In this document: in pieces, positions 6,386-10,544 of the stretch
How positions within the stretch are numbered: position 1 is the first letter of the stretch
Layout of the letters: each line of letters opens with the position of its first letter
Position numbers and translations under genes: made by a program
DNA from: Pseudomonadota bacterium
GTDB taxonomy: Bacteria; Pseudomonadota; Gammaproteobacteria; Steroidobacterales; Steroidobacteraceae
Reading direction: 5' to 3'
Length of the DNA: 10,544 nt
NCBI GenBank assembly: GCA_021808035.1
Contig: JAKBCG010000061.1
Span: forward strand, 1 to 10,544
Notes under the pieces: generated by a model
Databases searched by the model: none
Told to the model about the DNA's origin: nothing
What the model saw: only the letters and a program-made list of their open reading frames with translations

Positions 6386-7186
6386 ATGCAGCCGCTCTCG
6401 ATCGACGCGACCCGACTCCCGATGCTGATCGCGCAGCTGTGGTGGCCGGCGCTGCGCATCGGCGGGTTCGTCGCGTCGGCGCCGCTCGTCAGCGCGGTGA
6501 CGGTGCCGCCGCGCGTGAAGATCGTGCTCACCCTGGCGCTCGCGCTGCTCCTCGCGCCGGCGGTCGTGGTCCCGGCGACCTTGTCGGTCTTCTCGGCACG
6601 CGGCGTGCTCGTCGCCGCCCAGGACCTGGTGATCGGCCTGTCGATCGGCACGGTCGCGCAGATCGCGTTCGAAGCGATCTCGTTCGCGGGACAGACGATC
6701 GCAACGACGATGGGACTCGGCTTCGCGAGCTTGATCGATCCGCAGCGCGGCGCGAACTCGCCGGCGCTCGGCCAGCTCTTCATGGTGTTCGCGATCCTCA
6801 CCTACCTCGCGCTCGACGGTCACCTCGTGCTGTTCGCGGAACTCGCCGAGAGTTTCCGAACGCTGCCGATCGGCGCGAATCCGTTCGGTCGCGGCGGCGT
6901 GCTCGCGGTCGCGGTCTGGGGTGGACGGATCTTCCAGTCCGGCATCCTGATCGCGTTGCCCGCGGTGGTCGCGCTGATCATCGTGAACCTCGCGCTCGGC
7001 GTCCTCACCCGCGCCGCACCGCAAATGAACCTGTTCGGGGTCGGCTTTCCGCTCACGATGGTCGCGGGCTATCTCGTGCTGCTGATCGGCGTCGGCGGCC
7101 TGGGCTATGGGATCGTCCGCACGCTCCACCAATCCATCGCCGCGATTGCCGAGATGACCGCCGCGACCGTGCCGCGGGTGCCGTGA
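6386..7186 (+). CDS. fliR: Flagellar export gate protein FliR
   Basis: FliR is the single-copy subunit that completes the FliP5-FliQ4-FliR1 export gate and contacts FlhB. The 266-residue product is strongly hydrophobic, with about six membrane segments. It shows family landmarks: RIGGFVASAPLVS near residues 24-36, the VPPRVKIVLTLALALLLAP segment, the QTIATTMGLGFASLIDP loop and the very conserved RAAPQMNLFGVGFPLT near the end. It begins 9 bases after the fliQ stop, and AGGGG at 6375-6379 is a plausible ribosome binding site. Its stop overlaps the flhB ATG by one base (TGATG). In some bacteria fliR and flhB are fused; here they stay separate, in different frames. Confidence 0.97.
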   Translation: MQPLSIDATRLPMLIAQLWWPALRIGGFVASAPLVSAVTVPPRVKIVLTLALALLLAPAVVVPATLSVFSARGVLVAAQDLVIGLSIGTVAQIAFEAISFAGQTIATTMGLGFASLIDPQRGANSPALGQLFMVFAILTYLALDGHLVLFAELAESFRTLPIGANPFGRGGVLAVAVWGGRIFQSGILIALPAVVALIIVNLALGVLTRAAPQMNLFGVGFPLTMVAGYLVLLIGVGGLGYGIVRTLHQSIAAIAEMTAATVPRVP

Positions 7187-8313
7187 TGGCCGAGACCGAC
7201 CGTGATCAACGCACCGAAGAACCCTCGCAACGACGCCAGCAGGAGGCGCGCGAACGGGGCCAGGTCCCGCGCTCGCGCGAGCTCGCGACCTTCGCCGCGA
7301 CCTTCGGCGGCGCGGCCGCGCTGGTCGCCGGTGGCACCACGCTCGCGACCCGGCTCGCCGGCGAGCTGCGCCGCGGACTCGCGATCGACCCGCGGGTGCT
7401 CGCCGATCCGGACTCGATGCAGGCCGCGCTCGGCGCCGCGGCGCATCGGACGATCCTCGCGCTGATGCCGCTGTTCGCGGCGCTGATGGTGCTGGTATTG
7501 CTCGCCGGCGTCGCGCTTGGTGGATGGAATTTCAGCCCGCGGGCGTTCGCTCCGGACTTCGCGCGGATGAATCCACGGGAGGGGCTGCGGCGGGTGTTCG
7601 GCCTGGAAGGCTTCACCGAGGCCGCGAAGGCGCTGCTGAAGAGCGTGGTCGTCGGCGCGGTCTGCGTCGGCGTCGCCGTGCACCTGCTCACCGACGTGAT
7701 GCATCTCGGCGAATCGACCGCGGTCGCGGCGATCGCGCGGGCGGCGCGGCTGCTCGGCTGGGCGCTGCTGTGGCTGTCGGCGGCGCTCGCGCCGATCGCG
7801 ATCGTCGACGTGCCGTTGCAGCTGTTCCAGTTCCGCCGAAACCTGCGGATGAGCCGGCAGGAGCTGCGTGACGAGGCCAAGGAGACCGAGGGACGGCCGG
7901 AGACGCGGCAGCGGATCCGACAGATGCAGCAGCAGGTCGCACGCCGGCGGATGATGCACAAGGTGCCGACCGCGGACGTGGTGATCGTGAACCCGACCCA
8001 CTTCTCGGTCGCGCTGAAATACGATCCCGAGCGTATGCGCGCCCCCCGCGTCGTCGCGAAAGGCGTGGACCACGTCGCGCTCGCGATCCGGCGCATCGCC
8101 GAGGAGCACCGGGTGCCGGTGTTCGAGGCGCCGAAGCTCGCGCGCGCGCTGCACCGCTCGACCGACCTCGACCGGGAGATACCGCCCGGCTTGTACGTCG
8201 CGGTCGCGCAGGTGCTCTCGTACATCTTCCGGCTGCGGACGCTACCGCCGACCGCCGCCGCGCGCCTGCAGCGCCCCGATCCGACGGTCGGCGACGAGTA
8301 CGCGGACGCCTGA
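7186..8313 (+). CDS. flhB: Flagellar export switch protein FlhB
   Basis: FlhB closes around the FliPQR gate and, after self-cleavage, changes export from rod/hook to filament substrates. The 375-residue product begins with the cytoplasmic segment TEEPSQRRQQEARERGQVPRSREL (split here as TEEPSQRRQQ and EARERGQVPRSREL), close to the family's TEEPTPKK pattern. Four membrane helices follow, at about 35-52, 85-110, 141-165 and 180-205. The autocleavage motif NPTH is intact at 269-272, the same numbering as in Salmonella, with cleavage expected between Asn269 and Pro270. The cytoplasmic domain continues through APRVVAKGVDHVALAIR and the conserved IPPGLYVAVAQVLSYIF. The open frame extends back into fliQ (6274), but the ATG at 7186 overlapping the fliR stop is the supported start. 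flhA begins after a 2-base gap. Confidence 0.98.
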   Translation: MAETDRDQRTEEPSQRRQQEARERGQVPRSRELATFAATFGGAAALVAGGTTLATRLAGELRRGLAIDPRVLADPDSMQAALGAAAHRTILALMPLFAALMVLVLLAGVALGGWNFSPRAFAPDFARMNPREGLRRVFGLEGFTEAAKALLKSVVVGAVCVGVAVHLLTDVMHLGESTAVAAIARAARLLGWALLWLSAALAPIAIVDVPLQLFQFRRNLRMSRQELRDEAKETEGRPETRQRIRQMQQQVARRRMMHKVPTADVVIVNPTHFSVALKYDPERMRAPRVVAKGVDHVALAIRRIAEEHRVPVFEAPKLARALHRSTDLDREIPPGLYVAVAQVLSYIFRLRTLPPTAAARLQRPDPTVGDEYADA

Positions 8314-8315
8314 GC

Positions 8316-10391
8316 ATGCAGGACACGCTCAAGAAGCTCGGTGAATTCCTGCGCAGCGGCCTCGGCGTGCCGCTCGTGGTGATGGTCGTGCTCGCGATGA
8401 TGGTCCTGCCGCTGCCGCCGTTCCTGCTGGACATCCTGTTCACGTTCAACATCACCTTGTCGCTCGTTATCCTGCTCGCGGTGATGTACGTCCGCCGGGC
8501 GCTCGAATTCGCGGCGTTTCCGACGGTGCTGCTCGGCGCGACGCTGCTGCGGCTCGGGCTCAACGTCGCCTCGACGCGGGTCGTGCTCCTGCGCGGCAAC
8601 ACCGGCACGCACGCCGCCGGCAACGTGATCGCCGCGTTCGGACAGTTCGTCGTCGGCGGCGACTACGCGGTGGGCCTAGTGGTGTTCATCGTGCTGGTGA
8701 TCATCAACTTCGTCGTGATCACCAAGGGCGCCGGCCGAATCTCCGAGGTGAGCGCGCGCTTCACCCTCGACGCGATGCCCGGACGGCAGATGGCGATCGA
8801 CGCCGACATGAACGCCGGCATCATCACCCAGGCCGAAGCGGTCATCCGGCGGCAGGAGATCCGTGAAGAAGCGGATTTCTACGGCGCGATGGATGGCGCG
8901 AGCAAGTTCGTCCGCGGCGACGCGGTCGCCGGAATCCTGATCGTCTGCATCAATCTGTTCGGCGGCACGCTGATCGGCGCGACCCAACACGGGATGTCGC
9001 TCGCGGCGGCCGGCAAGACCTATGCGTTGCTGACGATCGGTGACGGTCTGGTCGCGCAGATCCCCTCGCTCCTGCTGTCGGTCGCGGTCGCGATCCTGGT
9101 CACGCGGGTGTCACGACCCCACGACATGGGTCAGCAGATCATGTCCCAGGTGCTCGGCCAGCCGCGCGCGCTCGCGGTCACCGCCGGCGTGCTCACCTTG
9201 CTCGGGGTGATCCCGGGCATGCCGAACCTCGTATTCCTGTCGATGGCCGCCGCGTGCGCGGCCGGGGCCTACGGGCTGTCGAAGCGACGCACGGCCGAGC
9301 TCGCCGCACCGGCAGGCGCACAGAGCGCGGCGAAACCGTCCGCGGACCAGCGGGAGCTGTCCTGGGACGACGTCGAGCCGATCGACCTGATCGGCCTCGA
9401 GGTGGGCTATCGCCTGATCCCGCTCGTCGACCGCAACCAGGGCGGCGAGTTGATGAGCCGCATCAAGGGCGTGCGTAAGAAGCTCTCCGAGGATCTCGGC
9501 TTCCTGGTGCAGCCGGTGCACCTGCGCGACAACCTGGAACTGCCGCCGAATTCCTATCGGATCATGATCCAGGGCTCGCCGGTCGGCGAGGCCGAGGTGT
9601 TCCCGGACCGGGATCTCGCGATCAACCCGGGGCAGCTTACGGCGACGATCGCAGGGACGCCGACCAAGGATCCCGCGTTCGGGCTTCCGGCGGTGTGGAT
9701 CGAGAAATCCCGCCGCGAACAGGCCCAGGCGCTCGGCTTCACGGTCGTCGACGCCGGCAGCGTGATCGCGACCCACTTGAGCCACCTGCTGCAGACCCAT
9801 TCGCACGAGTTGCTGGGCCACGAGGAGGTCCAACAACTCCTCAACCGGCTCGCGAAGAGCACGCCGAAGCTCGTCGAGGATCTCGTGCCGAAGCTCCTGC
9901 CGATGAGCGTACTCGTGAAGGTGCTGCAGCAGCTCCTGCAGGAGCGGGTTCCGATCCGCAACCTCCGTTCGATCTGCGAGGCGCTCGCGGACGTTGCGCC
10001 GAAGAGCCAGGATCCGTCCGCCCTCGTCGCGGCGGCCCGCGTGTCGCTCGGCCGCAGCATCGTGCAGAGCGTCGGCGGGTTGCGCGAGGAACTGCCCGTG
10101 ATCACCCTCGATCCCGGTCTCGAGCAGTCCCTGCAGGATTCGCTCGGCGGCACCGGCGAGTCCGGCACGAGCGTCGAGCCGGGCCTCGCCGACCGGCTGC
10201 AACGGTCGCTCGCGGACAGCGCGCGCCGCCAGGAGGTGGCGGGCGAACCCGCGGTCGTGCTCGTCGCGCCGCGGATCAGGCCGTGGATCGCCCGATTGAT
10301 GCGGTACGCGACGCCGAACCTCGCGGTGCTCGCGTACAACGAAATTCCCGAGAACCGCCGGATCCGCGTGATCGCCGCGGTCGGCCGCTGA
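8316..10391 (+). CDS. flhA: Flagellar export ion channel/docking protein FlhA
   Basis: FlhA forms the nonameric ring below the export gate. Its membrane part couples proton flow to secretion and its cytoplasmic part docks chaperone-substrate complexes. The 691-residue product has eight predicted membrane helices in the first ~325 residues. The FHIPEP-family signature RISEVSARFTLDAMPGRQMA starts at Arg141. Arg141, Lys197 and Asp202 (SKFVRGD) match Salmonella Arg147, Lys203 and Asp208, residues tied to proton-driven export. A low-complexity Ala/Ser linker at about 326-350 joins the cytoplasmic domain, which is complete through VLAYNEIPENRRIRVIAAVGR (final 21 residues, split VLAYNEIPEN and RRIRVIAAVGR). 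It starts 2 bases after the flhB stop, with only a weak upstream ribosome site, which suggests coupling to flhB. Confidence 0.98.
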   Translation: MQDTLKKLGEFLRSGLGVPLVVMVVLAMMVLPLPPFLLDILFTFNITLSLVILLAVMYVRRALEFAAFPTVLLGATLLRLGLNVASTRVVLLRGNTGTHAAGNVIAAFGQFVVGGDYAVGLVVFIVLVIINFVVITKGAGRISEVSARFTLDAMPGRQMAIDADMNAGIITQAEAVIRRQEIREEADFYGAMDGASKFVRGDAVAGILIVCINLFGGTLIGATQHGMSLAAAGKTYALLTIGDGLVAQIPSLLLSVAVAILVTRVSRPHDMGQQIMSQVLGQPRALAVTAGVLTLLGVIPGMPNLVFLSMAAACAAGAYGLSKRRTAELAAPAGAQSAAKPSADQRELSWDDVEPIDLIGLEVGYRLIPLVDRNQGGELMSRIKGVRKKLSEDLGFLVQPVHLRDNLELPPNSYRIMIQGSPVGEAEVFPDRDLAINPGQLTATIAGTPTKDPAFGLPAVWIEKSRREQAQALGFTVVDAGSVIATHLSHLLQTHSHELLGHEEVQQLLNRLAKSTPKLVEDLVPKLLPMSVLVKVLQQLLQERVPIRNLRSICEALADVAPKSQDPSALVAAARVSLGRSIVQSVGGLREELPVITLDPGLEQSLQDSLGGTGESGTSVEPGLADRLQRSLADSARRQEVAGEPAVVLVAPRIRPWIARLMRYATPNLAVLAYNEIPENRRIRVIAAVGR

Positions 10392-10407
10392 TCTGTGCAG
10401 GCATCGA

Positions 10408-10413
10408 GTGAGG
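10408..10413 (+). promoter_or_regulatory. flhF ribosome binding site
   Basis: GTGAGG lies 5 bases before the flhF ATG at 10419, inside the 27-base gap after flhA. The gap is too short to hold a -24/-12 promoter of its own, and none is visible in it, so flhF is most simply read from the upstream transcript. Confidence 0.6.
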
Positions 10414-10418
10414 TTCCG

Positions 10419-10544
10419 ATGAAGATCAAACGCTACCTGGCCGCGAGCATGCGGCAAGCGCTGGCGCAGGTGCGCGCGGAGCAGGGCCCCGAGGCGGTGA
10501 TCCTGTCGAGCCGGCGGGTCGACGACGGCATCGAGGTCGTCGCC
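10419..10544 (+). CDS. flhF: Flagellar biosynthesis GTPase FlhF, 5' part (cut by window end)
   Basis: FlhF is an SRP-family GTPase that marks the cell pole for flagellum assembly and works with the ATPase FleN/FlhG, which limits number. Only the first 42 codons are visible. They read MKIKRYLAASMRQALAQVR, then EQGPEAVILSSRRVDDGIEVVA. This matches the start of the FlhF N-terminal domain (compare MKIKRFFAKDMRQAL...GPDAVILSNRRVDGG in relatives). The GTPase domain lies beyond the window. Position directly after flhA is the common arrangement in polarly flagellated gammaproteobacteria, where fleN and fliA usually follow. Confidence 0.95.
   Translation, partial: MKIKRYLAASMRQALAQVRAEQGPEAVILSSRRVDDGIEVVA

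Noticed and set aside
5939..7132. Minus-strand open frame opposite fliP, fliQ and fliR
   Set aside because: The translation is a run of Asp/Arg/Gln/His residues typical of the reverse strand of hydrophobic membrane-protein genes.
6274..8313. A 679-codon open frame that could suggest a longer FlhB or a fusion with upstream sequence
   Set aside because: The part before 7186 is an Arg/Asp-rich shadow of fliQ and fliR. FlhB homology and the NPTH numbering both begin at ATG 7186.
9111..10457. Minus-strand open frame opposite flhA and the start of flhF
   Set aside because: No domain is recognised, and the + strand genes there are unambiguous.
1..10544. Defence system, prophage, insertion sequence, CRISPR array or tRNA gene
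   Set aside because: No transposase, integrase, direct-repeat array, attachment-like repeat or tRNA-like segment was recognised. All coding space is explained by the kinase, the peptidase and flagellar genes.

Overview
The window is a high-GC proteobacterial chromosome segment with every supported gene on the + strand. It holds the 3' part of a sensor histidine kinase gene, a secreted M13-family zinc metallopeptidase gene, and then a long flagellar operon: fliL-fliM-fliN-fliO-fliP-fliQ-fliR-flhB-flhA, plus the first 42 codons of flhF. The gene order, a sigma-54 (-24/-12) promoter in front of fliL and a FleQ-box-like dyad further upstream suggest a polarly flagellated gammaproteobacterium with Pseudomonas/Xanthomonas-type flagellar control. 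The GC-rich codon use would fit a xanthomonad or nevskial relative. That placement is an inference.

Positions 1-868 carry the HAMP, HisKA and HATPase parts of the kinase; its sensor region lies before the window. The peptidase gene (883-2907) follows after 14 bases with a strong Shine-Dalgarno sequence, so the two may be co-transcribed. Positions 2908-3078 (171 bases) are the only substantial non-coding stretch. In order they hold a 14-base FleQ-like dyad, a perfect 12-bp inverted repeat, a smaller hairpin, the sigma-54 promoter and the fliL ribosome binding site.

From 3079 to 10391 the flagellar genes are packed with 1- or 4-base overlaps or gaps of 2-9 bases, and flhF starts 27 bases after flhA. 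FliL supports the stator at the motor. FliM and FliN build the switch/C-ring. FliO helps assemble the FliP/FliQ/FliR export gate. FlhB sets substrate specificity and FlhA is the export-gate ion-channel and docking ring. FlhF, cut by the window end, is the SRP-like GTPase that positions a polar flagellum. Catalytic or signature motifs are intact in nearly all of them.

I see no mobile element, CRISPR array, RNA gene or broken gene. This is an ordinary, well-preserved flagellar locus, not an undescribed system. The points most worth checking are the compact fliL control region, the divergent FliM with its displaced CheY-binding-like motif, and the kinase-peptidase pair at the edge of the cluster.
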